A DNA stretch of 64,000 bases from SCTM01 sp965279655 (GCA_965279655.1 OZ257255.1:248001-312000); one strand, 5' to 3'. Positions 54,235 to 61,509 are shown, counted from the first letter of the stretch. A program made the numbers and translations. Notes: a model not told the origin generated them from the sequence alone.

Positions 54235-54903
54235 TCAGCGAATCGGTCGAACCGCTTCCAACTCGGCGGCGATGCCGCGTAAGGCCTGCTCGAAGACTTC
54301 GACCGGCTGGCCACCGGAGATCAGCCACTTGTCGTTTATCACAACGCCCGGAACGGAATTGATCCCACGCGACATCCAAAGCTGTTCAGCGCGGCGTACG
54401 TCGTCGGCATAACGACCGGACGCAACGACCTGGCGTGCCGGATCCGCTTCGAGCCCGGCAGAGGCCGCAACGGAAATCAACACCTCATGGTCGGAGATGT
54501 TGCGACCGTCGGTGAAATGCGCGCGAAACAGGGCGTACTTGAGGTCCACTTGTCGATTCAGAGTGTTGGCCCAATGCAGCAGGCGGTGCGCGTCGAACGT
54601 ATTGTAAATCCGACGCTGGTGCGTACCGAAGGAGAAGCCGAGCTCGGCCAAGCGCTCACGCAGTACTTCGCGCGTAGCTGCCCTGCGCCCGTCGGTATCC
54701 GGGCCAAGCTTCCTTGCCATATGCTCGCCAAAGTCTTCGCCTTCGGCGGACATTGTTGGATTGAGCTCAAATGGCTGCATGGTGATGTCCGCCTTGACGA
54801 CATCGGCCGTGCGCCGCAACGCCTCTTCTAAGCCACCCAGCCCGACCACACACCAGGGGCACATCACGTCCGAAACAAAGTCGATTTTCAGTTGCGTCGT
54901 CAT
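54235..54903 (-). CDS. DsbA-family (FrnE-like) thiol oxidoreductase
   Basis: A 222-residue thioredoxin-fold protein with an inserted helical domain. Active site DVMCPWCVVGL (Cys15, Cys18) and cis-proline loop NSVPGVVINDKWLISGGQP (about 183). The FELNPTMSAEGEDFGEHMAR segment is characteristic of the FrnE/2-hydroxychromene-isomerase-like branch. No signal peptide, so it is cytosolic, unlike true DsbA; FrnE proteins are linked to disulfide handling and oxidative stress. It follows array repeat C and is followed by repeat D. Confidence 0.9.
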   Translation of the reverse strand: MTTQLKIDFVSDVMCPWCVVGLGGLEEALRRTADVVKADITMQPFELNPTMSAEGEDFGEHMARKLGPDTDGRRAATREVLRERLAELGFSFGTHQRRIYNTFDAHRLLHWANTLNRQVDLKYALFRAHFTDGRNISDHEVLISVAASAGLEADPARQVVASGRYADDVRRAEQLWMSRGINSVPGVVINDKWLISGGQPVEVFEQALRGIAAELEAVRPIR

Positions 54904-54915
54904 AACTTTCCTTAG

Positions 54916-54945
54916 TGGTGTGCCGTAGGTGATGAAAGCGCGAAC
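54916..54945 (-). repeat. Array repeat C (30 nt, divergent)
   Basis: Plus-strand TGGTGTGCCGTAGGTGATGA then AAGCGCGAAC. Its right end runs on as CGAACTGGCG, a 10-mer otherwise found in the tRNA-derived copy at 56430, making C an intermediate between that copy and the consensus. It lies 18 nt after the stop of the gene at 54964. Confidence 0.8.
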
Positions 54946-54963
54946 TGGCGGATTTTGATCCGG

Positions 54964-55353
54964 CTAAGGGCGTAAATCAGCGGGATACTCCCCCCTCGAC
55001 GCCACGACTACAATTTCGTCCGGCAAATTGCACTCCAGATATTGATGTCCACCAGGTTGATTGGAAAGAGCGAGTACATCGACCATCTCTGCAAAGTCCA
55101 TAAGTACGGGTGCATCTAACCCCCACTCAAATCCCGAAGCCGTAGGCTTCAGGCCCGATCGTGCGTCCTTAACGACGAGCTTGATCTCGTTTCCGTCTAT
55201 CGGTTGAGATATTTGAGTTAACGAATGCGTCCCCCCGACCTTGGAGGCCTTCGTCAGCAGATCGCTGAGTTGGCGCATCGCCAAGGCATCACCCCAGAGG
55301 AGGACCGTTGGCCCACCGTTGAAGTCGGAAAAGTATGCGGAGCGAAGGATCAC
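54964..55353 (-). CDS. Hypothetical protein, 129 residues
   Basis: Not recognised. The GTG at 55353 was chosen because AAGGAGG lies 6 nt upstream (plus-strand CCTCCTT at 55361-55367). The product reads ILRSAYFSDFNGGPTVLLWG, then DALAMRQLSDLLTKASKV and ends DEIVVVASRGEYPADLRP; a mixed alpha/beta soluble protein with one cysteine (LECNLPDEI). The overall size and acidic character recall immunity-type proteins of polymorphic toxin systems, but no family is assigned. It is a single-gene unit between array repeats B and C. Confidence 0.65.
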   Translation of the reverse strand: MILRSAYFSDFNGGPTVLLWGDALAMRQLSDLLTKASKVGGTHSLTQISQPIDGNEIKLVVKDARSGLKPTASGFEWGLDAPVLMDFAEMVDVLALSNQPGGHQYLECNLPDEIVVVASRGEYPADLRP

Positions 55354-55411
55354 CAGATGCCTCCTTATCTGCTCGCGGGGTGTCAAATATCATCTTGGCA
55401 AGGGCTGGGGC

Positions 55412-55441
55412 TGGCGTGCCGTAGGTGATGAAGCTGGGCAC
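55412..55441 (-). repeat. Array repeat B (30 nt, consensus form)
   Basis: Plus-strand TGGCGTGCCGTAGGTGATGA then AGCTGGGCAC, 22 nt after the stop of the gene at 55464. The flanking TGGTGCGTCA on its right is shared with repeat F, so the homology extends to about 40 nt for these two. Confidence 0.88.
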
Positions 55442-55463
55442 TGGTGCGTCATCGTTGGGAAGG

Positions 55464-55718
55464 CTATTTCGAAAACTTGATCTTCTTGAGTGCAGTTAAC
55501 CAATCAGCCCATTGGGCCGGGTCTGCGGGTGCGCCATCGGCCCAAGTCCCGCGAGATAAGTTACTCAGCAGGTCTGCTAGATCATTCGACGACTTTCCTC
55601 CGCGCTCCCAATATGAATGCAGGAAGGCCACCATCGAGTCATAGGCCTCATGCTCAGAGAGGGCGTATTCGCTCGGACCAAGCTTATTGGTTCTCTCGGA
55701 AAACTCGTCAGAAGCCAT
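55464..55718 (-). CDS. Small acidic protein, 84 residues, immunity-like
   Basis: From the ATG at 55718: ASDEFSERTNKLGPSEYALS, then EAYDSMVAFLHSYWERGGKS, SNDLADLLSNLSRG and a Trp-rich end GAPADPAQWADWLTALKKI. The arrangement of an aromatic FLHSYWERGGK helix followed by a D-P-x-x-W-x-D-W-L end occurs in small proteins that I associate with toxin-immunity loci, from memory only. Soluble, all-helical. No toxin gene is adjacent, so a stand-alone immunity cassette or another role is possible. Confidence 0.6.
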   Translation of the reverse strand: MASDEFSERTNKLGPSEYALSEHEAYDSMVAFLHSYWERGGKSSNDLADLLSNLSRGTWADGAPADPAQWADWLTALKKIKFSK

Positions 55719-55782
55719 GGGTGTTCTTACCTTTGTCTCGCGCCTCAACGATATCCGATTGCCTCATCAATGAGGTAGTCGC

Positions 55783-55812
55783 TGGCGTGCCGTAGGTGAC
55801 AAAGCTGGGCAC
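55783..55812 (-). repeat. Array repeat A (30 nt)
   Basis: Plus-strand TGGCGTGCCGTAGGTGACAA then AGCTGGGCAC, 16 nt after the stop of the gene at 55829. On the minus strand CGTGCC and GGCACG pair across a 16-nt loop, the best hairpin among the copies. Confidence 0.88.
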
Positions 55813-55828
55813 GTCTGGGCTGTTCTGA

Positions 55829-56350
55829 TCAAGGTTTGACGTCCGGTATATTCGCGCGCCTCCCGGCAAATACCTGGGAAACGCGCAAGAAGGGGCCATC
55901 AGCATGATGGCAGTAGCCCATAACCATCAGCGCGGCAGGCCAAGCCGTTTCACATTGGGCTAAAAATCCCACCATTGAGTAACGCGCGGGAGTTTTTGGT
56001 GCCGACTGGAAGACCTCGTCTCGTGCGTAGATACCGATCCTGCGAGCAGCAAACTCCGGGCGTGTAATGGCTTTAGCCCTCCCTGCGTCGGATCGCCGTT
56101 CAAATAGCGCGCCTGCCCAGTAGCCTTCGACTACGACACATTTGCCTTGAAGCGTCGGACCGGCCTTGTGAATGCGGTCGATGGTCGCTGGCTCTGCAGT
56201 CCGAATATTGCAGTCAGCGGAATCTGCCCACGCGCCCATTATAATCTCCCCAGGCGCAGTACCATTTCCAGGTGAACTTGGCTCCGCGCCTGCTGCGGGG
56301 TGTGCAAGGAGTGCGACGGCGATACACCAAACGTTCAAGGAGTGCTGCAT
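55829..56350 (-). CDS. Hypothetical secreted protein, 173 residues
   Basis: Not recognised. A short signal peptide (SLNVWCIAVALLAHPAAGA, about 3-21) is followed by a mature domain of about 150 residues with cysteines at DCNIRTAE, GKCVVVEGY, QCETAW and GYCHHADG, probably two disulfides, and GPTLQGKCVVVEGYWAG in the middle, suggestive of an OB-like small beta barrel. It is the first gene of the array (closest to the tRNA-derived copy) and is followed by repeat A 16 nt after its stop. Confidence 0.7.
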   Translation of the reverse strand: MQHSLNVWCIAVALLAHPAAGAEPSSPGNGTAPGEIIMGAWADSADCNIRTAEPATIDRIHKAGPTLQGKCVVVEGYWAGALFERRSDAGRAKAITRPEFAARRIGIYARDEVFQSAPKTPARYSMVGFLAQCETAWPAALMVMGYCHHADGPFLRVSQVFAGRRANIPDVKP

Positions 56351-56429
56351 CAGGAGTTATCCCAAAATAGTTCGCACTTTTGTCTCGGCGCTATCTTAGC
56401 AATTCATTTATCCGCAAAGGCTTGGCCGC

Positions 56430-56453
56430 TGGCGTCCCCACGGGGATTCGAAC
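56430..56453 (-). other. tRNA 3'-end fragment (tRNA-Glu-like) = array repeat H
   Basis: On the minus strand the 24 nt read GTTCGAAT CCCCG TGGGGAC G CCA: T-loop, 3' half of the T-stem, 3' acceptor strand, discriminator and CCA of a tRNA. The acceptor strand TGGGGAC with G73 is that of tRNA-Glu in E. coli-like genes. The 5' T-stem half is not complementary (GCCAG instead of CGGGG), and no tRNA body precedes it, so it is a fragment, as left by site-specific integration at a tRNA gene. It occupies the head of the array and aligns with the array repeats. Confidence 0.75.
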
Positions 56454-56488
56454 TGGCGCTTGAGTTGCCCACTATACCCGCCAAAACC

Positions 56489-56517
56489 GCACACACCGTG
56501 AGCTTTGACGGAATCCC
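56489..56517 (+). repeat. 29-bp direct repeat, right copy
   Basis: Starts GCACACACCGTGAGCTTTGA; 27 of 29 positions equal the left copy at 50696-50724. It lies 35 nt beyond the tRNA fragment. With CATGCT at 56528-56533 it makes TTGACG-N17-CATGCT, a possible weak promoter reading towards ispG. Confidence 0.75.
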
Positions 56518-56888
56518 ATAACCGCCCCATGCTGGCCGGTATGCTTAAACCCACGCTTATGCCGGAAATTTCACCGCGTATTCACCGCGATACCGAGCGC
56601 CCGAAATCGACCCAGTGGGTCGATTTCAGCGAGGAGGTCCGGAAGGGACCGCGGTGGGTGCGGGAAGAATCCCCGCGCGTATTTTCGCGCACGATTTCGT
56701 GCAAGAGCCTGCCGCGCTTCAACAATTCCTCCGGCACCGAAAATTCCGCGCGTATTCCGCGCGTTAAAACGCGCGAACGGGTCATCCCGCCCGGCGCGTG
56801 CCTTGCGGCTAACCCATTGATTTTGTTATGGTGTGGTGCTCGCCTGCGAAATGCTCTATAAGCCCGGCACATCCCCAATGAGGCCCCT

Positions 56889-58019
56889 ATGAGCCTGCGA
56901 CCCTACCGCGATATCGACCGCCGCAAGTCACGCCAGATCTACGTGGGCAAAGTCCCCGTGGGCGGCGGCGCGCCGATTTCCGTGCAGACGATGACCAACA
57001 CGCTCACCAGCGACGCCAAGGCGACCATCGAACAGGTCGAGGCGGCGGCGCGGGCAGGGGCGGACATTGTGCGCGTGTCGTGCCCGGATGAAGAGTCCAC
57101 CGCGGCGCTGAAGGAGATCGTGCGCAACGTCAGTGTGCCGATCGTGGCGGATATCCACTTCCATTATAAGCGCGCCATCGAGGCCGCCCAGGCGGGCGCG
57201 GCCTGCTTGCGCATCAATCCCGGCAACATCGGCAATGCGCAACGCGTGAAGGACGTGGTGAAAGCCGCGAAGGATCACGGCTGCTCCATGCGCATCGGCG
57301 TCAACGCCGGCAGCTTGGAAAAGCATCTGCTCGAGAAATACGGCGAGCCTAATCCCGCCGCGTTGGTGGAAAGCGCGCTCGAACACGCCAAGATTCTCGA
57401 GGACAACGATTTCCGCGAGTTCAAGATCAGCGTGAAGGCGTCTGACGTTTTCCTCGCTGTCGCTGCCTACACTGAGCTTTCCGCGGTTTGCGATTATCCG
57501 CTGCATCTCGGCATCACGGAGGCGGGTGGCCTGCGCGGCGGCACGGTGAAGTCCGCCATCGGCATGGGCTCGCTCTTGTGGGCCGGAATCGGCGACACCA
57601 TCCGCGTGTCGCTCTCCGCCGATCCGGTGGAAGAGGTGAAGGTCGGCTTCGACATCCTGAAGTCGCTCGACCTGCGCCATCGCGGCGTGCGCATCGTCTC
57701 GTGCCCTTCGTGCGCCCGGCAGGGCTTCGACGTGGTCAAGACGGTGGCGAAGTTGGAAGAGCGCCTGGCGCACATCGCGACGCCGGTCTCCCTCTCGATC
57801 ATGGGCTGTGTCGTGAACGGACCGGGCGAAGCGCGTGAGACCGACGTTGGCCTGACCGGCGGCGGCAACGGCAGCCACAAGATCTATTTGAGCGGCGTGC
57901 AAGCCCACAACATCCAAACCGACGCGATGCTCGACCATATCGTCAAGCTGGTTGAAGCCAAGGCGGCGGATATGGAAGCTGCCAAGGCCAAGAAGGCCGA
58001 ACCGGCCGCCGCGGAGTAG
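56889..58019 (+). CDS. ispG: 4-hydroxy-3-methylbut-2-enyl diphosphate synthase
   Basis: Iron-sulfur enzyme of the MEP isoprenoid pathway, converting MEcPP to HMBPP. The 376-residue bacterial-type protein has a TIM barrel (PVGGGAPISVQTMTNTLTSD at the start; IVADIHFHYKRAIEAAQAGA) and a C-terminal [4Fe-4S] domain with ligands in VSCPSCARQGFDVVK and IMGCVVNGPGEARETDVGLT, plus Glu. The C-terminus is an Ala/Lys/Glu-rich tail. It starts a run with hisS, prfA and prmC. In this genome it is separated from rodZ by the accessory array. Confidence 0.97.
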   Translation: MSLRPYRDIDRRKSRQIYVGKVPVGGGAPISVQTMTNTLTSDAKATIEQVEAAARAGADIVRVSCPDEESTAALKEIVRNVSVPIVADIHFHYKRAIEAAQAGAACLRINPGNIGNAQRVKDVVKAAKDHGCSMRIGVNAGSLEKHLLEKYGEPNPAALVESALEHAKILEDNDFREFKISVKASDVFLAVAAYTELSAVCDYPLHLGITEAGGLRGGTVKSAIGMGSLLWAGIGDTIRVSLSADPVEEVKVGFDILKSLDLRHRGVRIVSCPSCARQGFDVVKTVAKLEERLAHIATPVSLSIMGCVVNGPGEARETDVGLTGGGNGSHKIYLSGVQAHNIQTDAMLDHIVKLVEAKAADMEAAKAKKAEPAAAE

Positions 58020-58080
58020 CGGGCGCGGCTCCCGCCGCATCCCGCTAACGTTTCCGCCCTGCTTCATTTGGAATTCCGAC

Positions 58081-59325
58081 GTGTCATCTCTCCAGCCCGT
58101 TCGCGGCACCCATGATTTGATGTTCGACGACATGCGGCGTCACCGCCTCGTCGAGGCGACGGCGTTCGAAGTCGCGTCGCGCTATGGCTATGGTGAGATC
58201 GCCACGCCGGTGTTCGAATTCACCGAGGTGTTCACGCGCACCCTGGGCGATACCTCCGACATCGTCACGAAGGAGATGTACACCTTCGAGACCAAGGGCG
58301 GCGAGAGCATCACCTTGCGTCCCGAAGGCACCGCCGGTGTCGCGCGCGCGTTCATCAGCGGCGGGCTGGCGCAACAGACGCCCCTCAAGTTCTTCTATCG
58401 CGGCCCCATGTTCCGGCATGAACGGCCCCAGAAAGGCCGTCAGCGTCAGTTCCACCAGATCGGCGTGGAATTGCTCGGCGTGCCCGGCCCGCAAGCCGAC
58501 GTGGAAGTGATCGCGCTCGCCGCGCACATCCTCAAGGAACTCAAGGTCGCGGGCACGATCACCCTGCAGCTCAACTCACTGGGCGATGCGGACAGCCGCG
58601 CCGCCTATCGCGACGTGCTGGTGAAGTTCCTCAGCGAGCGCAAAGACAAGCTGTCGGCGGAAAGCCAGGAACGTTTGGAACGCAATCCGTTGCGCGTGCT
58701 GGATTCCAAAGATCCCGCCGACAAGGCCGCGATCGAAGGCGCGCCGAAATACAGCGATCACCTGAACCAGACCTCGCAGGACTTCTTCAAGGCCGTGCAG
58801 GAAGGCCTGACCGCGCTCGGGATTTCCTACGTGCTAAATCCGAACTTGGTGCGCGGTCTCGACTACTACAGCCACACCGCATTCGAATTCGTCACCGACG
58901 CGCTGGGCGCGCAGGGCACCGTGTTGGCCGGCGGCCGTTACGACGGCCTCGTGAAAGACATGGGCGGACCGCCCACCGCCGGCATTGGCTGGGCGGCAGG
59001 CATTGAGCGTCTGTCGATGCTGCTGCCGGAGATCGCGCCGGCGAAGCGTCCGTTGGCGGTGATCCCGGTCGGCGCGGGCGAAGAGAAGACCGCCGAACTG
59101 CTGGCCAACGAATTGCGCCAGGCCGGCTTCTCCGTCGACCTCGGCTACGGCGGCAATATGAAAAAGCGCATGCAGCGCGCCAATAAGGTCGCCGCGCTCG
59201 TTGCCTTGATCCTGGGCGAGGACGAAGTGAAGGGCAACGTGGTCACCGTGCGCGATCTCGACAGCGGCAACCAGGCCACCGTTGCGCGCGCAGATCTCAT
59301 CGCCCATCTCGCGTCTTATCGTTGA
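58081..59325 (+). CDS. hisS: Histidyl-tRNA synthetase
   Basis: Class II aminoacyl-tRNA synthetase, 414 residues from the GTG at 58081 (SSLQPVRGTHDLMFDD is the standard start). Motif 1 region VFEFTEVFTRTLGDTSDIVT, motif 2 FYRGPMFRHERPQKGRQRQF with the catalytic arginine, histidine-specific loops LVRGLDYYSHTAFEF and VLAGGRYDGLVKDMGG, motif 3 TAGIGWAAGIERLSMLLP, and a C-terminal anticodon-binding domain (LAVIPVGAGEEKTAELLANE). The upstream open frame into ispG is not used. It lies 62 nt after ispG and 9 nt before prfA. Confidence 0.97.
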   Translation: MSSLQPVRGTHDLMFDDMRRHRLVEATAFEVASRYGYGEIATPVFEFTEVFTRTLGDTSDIVTKEMYTFETKGGESITLRPEGTAGVARAFISGGLAQQTPLKFFYRGPMFRHERPQKGRQRQFHQIGVELLGVPGPQADVEVIALAAHILKELKVAGTITLQLNSLGDADSRAAYRDVLVKFLSERKDKLSAESQERLERNPLRVLDSKDPADKAAIEGAPKYSDHLNQTSQDFFKAVQEGLTALGISYVLNPNLVRGLDYYSHTAFEFVTDALGAQGTVLAGGRYDGLVKDMGGPPTAGIGWAAGIERLSMLLPEIAPAKRPLAVIPVGAGEEKTAELLANELRQAGFSVDLGYGGNMKKRMQRANKVAALVALILGEDEVKGNVVTVRDLDSGNQATVARADLIAHLASYR

Positions 59326-59334
59326 GCAATAGCC

Positions 59335-60405
59335 ATGGCGATTGAAGAAAACCTCAGCAAAGTCCTGGCCCGCTACGACGAGCTCCAGGCGCTGATGGCG
59401 ACCAGCACCGGCGGCGGCAACTACGCGGCGCTCAGCAAGGAATTCTCCGACCTCGGCCCGATCGTGGATCAGGTGAATCGCTTGCGCCAGATGCGCAAGG
59501 AACTGACCGACGCGGAAGCGATGGTCAACGACAGCAGCAGCGACGCCGATCTGCGCGCCATGGCGGAAGAGGAAATGCATCGGCTCAAGGCCGAGGTGCG
59601 CGACCAGGAGATGGCCGTCCAGGTGGCGTTGCTGCCGAAGGACGAGGCCGACGCCAAGAACGCGATCCTGGAAGTGCGCGCCGGCACCGGCGGCGAGGAA
59701 GCCGCACTGTTCGCGGCTGAGCTGTTCCGCATGTATGAGCGCTACGCCAGCCAAAAGGGCTGGAAGTTCGACATCGTGGATCTTAGCGAAACCGGCATCG
59801 GCGGGATGAAGGAAGCCATCGCCGAGATCTCCGGCCGCAATGTCTTCGCGCGGCTCAAGTTCGAATCCGGCGTGCATCGCGTGCAGCGCGTACCGGCCAC
59901 GGAAGCGAGCGGCCGCATTCACACCTCCGCGGCGACGGTCGCGGTCATGCCCGAGGCCGAGGACGTCGACATCCAGATCAATCCCGATGACCTTCGCATC
60001 GAAACCATGCGGTCGCAGGGCTCCGGCGGTCAGCACGTCAACAAGACCGAAAGCGCCATCCGCATCACGCACTTGCCCACCGGCTTCTTCGTGAAGTGCC
60101 AGGAGAACAAGTCGCAGCACAAGAACCGCGAACGCGCGATGAGCATCCTGAAAGCGCGCCTCTACGACGTGCAGCGCCAGGCGCTCGACGCGAAGCGGTC
60201 CGCAGACCGCAAGAGCCAGGTTGGCTCCGGCGACCGCTCCGAGCGCATCCGCACCTACAACTTCCCGCAGGGGCGCGTGACCGACCACCGCATCAACCTC
60301 ACGCTCTACAAGATCGACGAGGTGATGGAAGGCCGCGGGCTCGATGAACTGGTCGATGCGCTCAGCGCCGAGGATCAGGCGGAGCGCCTGGCCTCTCTCA
60401 ACTGA
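59335..60405 (+). CDS. prfA: Peptide chain release factor 1
   Basis: Terminates translation at UAA and UAG. The 356-residue protein has the tripeptide anticodon PAT (RVQRVPATEASGRIHTSAAT) and the catalytic GGQ motif at 231-233 (GSGGQHVNKTESAIRITHLP). The N-terminal coiled-coil part EEMHRLKAEVRDQE is standard. Its stop codon overlaps the start of prmC by 1 nt, and PrmC methylates exactly this GGQ glutamine, so the pairing is functional. Confidence 0.98.
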   Translation: MAIEENLSKVLARYDELQALMATSTGGGNYAALSKEFSDLGPIVDQVNRLRQMRKELTDAEAMVNDSSSDADLRAMAEEEMHRLKAEVRDQEMAVQVALLPKDEADAKNAILEVRAGTGGEEAALFAAELFRMYERYASQKGWKFDIVDLSETGIGGMKEAIAEISGRNVFARLKFESGVHRVQRVPATEASGRIHTSAATVAVMPEAEDVDIQINPDDLRIETMRSQGSGGQHVNKTESAIRITHLPTGFFVKCQENKSQHKNRERAMSILKARLYDVQRQALDAKRSADRKSQVGSGDRSERIRTYNFPQGRVTDHRINLTLYKIDEVMEGRGLDELVDALSAEDQAERLASLN

Positions 60406-61274
60406 TGCCGACCATCGGCGAAGCCGTGAATGCCCTCGCGGCGCGGTTCGCCGACGCAGACCTCGACACGCCGCGCCTCGATGCGCGCATTCTTGTCGCC
60501 CACGCGCTGGAGACGGATCCGACCAAGCTTTTCGTGAATAGCGCCGACGCGGTCCCAGCGGCGAAGGCGGCGACGCTCGAGGGTTTCGCGTCCCGCCGCC
60601 TCGCCCACGAACCCGTCTCGCGCATCCTCGGGTCGCGCGAGTTCTGGGGTCTGGATTTCGAACTCGGTCCCGCCACCCTCGATCCGCGGCCCGACACCGA
60701 GACCCTGGTCGAAGCGGCGTTGCGGCTTGGCGCGACCAATAAGCCCGCACGCATTCTCGATCTCGGCACCGGCACCGGCTGTATCCTGCTTTCGATCCTG
60801 TCCGAGTGGCCCCAGGCACAGGGCATCGGTGTCGATCTTTCGGAAGAGGCGCTGGGCGTCGCCCGCCGCAATGCCCAGAGGCTCGGCCTTCAAGACCGCG
60901 CCGTGTTCCAGCGCGGCGACTGGTGCGCCGGCCTGGAAGGCCCGTTCGACGTGATCGTCAGCAATCCGCCCTACATCACCGATGCGGAGATGGAGGCGCT
61001 CGCGCCCGAGGTCGCCGACCACGACCCCGCGCTCGCCCTGCGCGGCGGCGGCGATGGGCTCGATGCCTATCGCGCCATCATCCCGGCGGCCAAAGCCCTG
61101 CTGCGGCCCGGCGGCACGATGCTTTTCGAGGTGGGATTCGCCCAAGCCGAGTCCGTCGAGCGCATATTATCGGCGCACCAATTCCCGCGTTCGGCGTTCT
61201 ATCGAGACCTCGGCGGGGTCGCGCGCGTGGTCGCGGCGACCATGTCAACGCCAGACAAGGCGTTGGTCGCCTGA
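60405..61274 (+). CDS. prmC: Release factor glutamine methyltransferase
   Basis: Methylates the GGQ glutamine of release factors. The 289-residue protein has the N-terminal helical substrate domain (LDTPRLDARILVAHALETDP), family block RLAHEPVSRILGSREFWGLD, SAM motif ILDLGTGTGCILLSILSEWP (about 122-141) and the catalytic NPPY (Asn187; IVSNPPYITDAEMEALAPEV). The gene overlaps prfA by 1 nt. Downstream, 61275-61509 (235 bp) holds no gene that I can support. Confidence 0.97.
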   Translation: MPTIGEAVNALAARFADADLDTPRLDARILVAHALETDPTKLFVNSADAVPAAKAATLEGFASRRLAHEPVSRILGSREFWGLDFELGPATLDPRPDTETLVEAALRLGATNKPARILDLGTGTGCILLSILSEWPQAQGIGVDLSEEALGVARRNAQRLGLQDRAVFQRGDWCAGLEGPFDVIVSNPPYITDAEMEALAPEVADHDPALALRGGGDGLDAYRAIIPAAKALLRPGGTMLFEVGFAQAESVERILSAHQFPRSAFYRDLGGVARVVAATMSTPDKALVA

Positions 61275-61509
61275 TTCCATGCAAAAAAGAGTTGGAAAAG
61301 GGACCCGGTTCTGCCTAGCATGTCCTTGTAAGCGCGAAAGACCCAGTGACGCGGCAATGGCTGTGTCGGGTTTCGCGGAGCGGTCCGGATACCGCACTCG
61401 AACCATCCACCTCTTCATACAGTAGCCGTCATGGCGCCCTGCCATGCTAGCCGCTGAGGGCGAACGATATCTTGTCAGGGCGCTGCGATTGGGAAGCCAC
61501 CACGATCCA

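Larger units (their letters stand above)
56351..56888 (+). other. Non-coding region upstream of ispG
   Basis: About 540 bp without a convincing gene. In order: the tRNA-derived fragment (56430-56453), the right direct repeat (56489-56517), then a leader of about 350 nt with three hairpin-prone copies of a GCGCGTATT motif (56562-56594, 56663-56692, 56739-56764) also present upstream of aroG. The dyad AAATCGACCCAGTGGGTCGATTT (about 56604-56626 ) is a further strong stem. A -10-like TATAAG lies about 30 nt before ispG. Confidence 0.5.

Noticed and set aside
55708..55905. Short minus-strand frame ending in a PSFVTYGTP peptide
   Set aside because: The peptide is the translated array repeat. The same phrase in other frames varies in ways that do not respect codons, so the repeat is conserved as DNA, not as protein.
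52735..56453. CRISPR array
   Set aside because: Repeats are separated by whole genes of 250-1600 bp, not by short uniform spacers, and no cas genes occur.
50656..56460. Classical integron attC sites
   Set aside because: No RYYYAAC/GTTRRRY pair with the expected spacing was found around the repeats, and no integron integrase gene is present, so the array is not called a standard integron.
56430..56505. A complete tRNA gene
   Set aside because: Only the last 24 nt fit; the T-stem does not pair and there is no anticodon or D arm upstream.
50696..56517. Insertion sequence or composite transposon
   Set aside because: No transposase gene and no terminal inverted repeats; the flanking repeats are direct.
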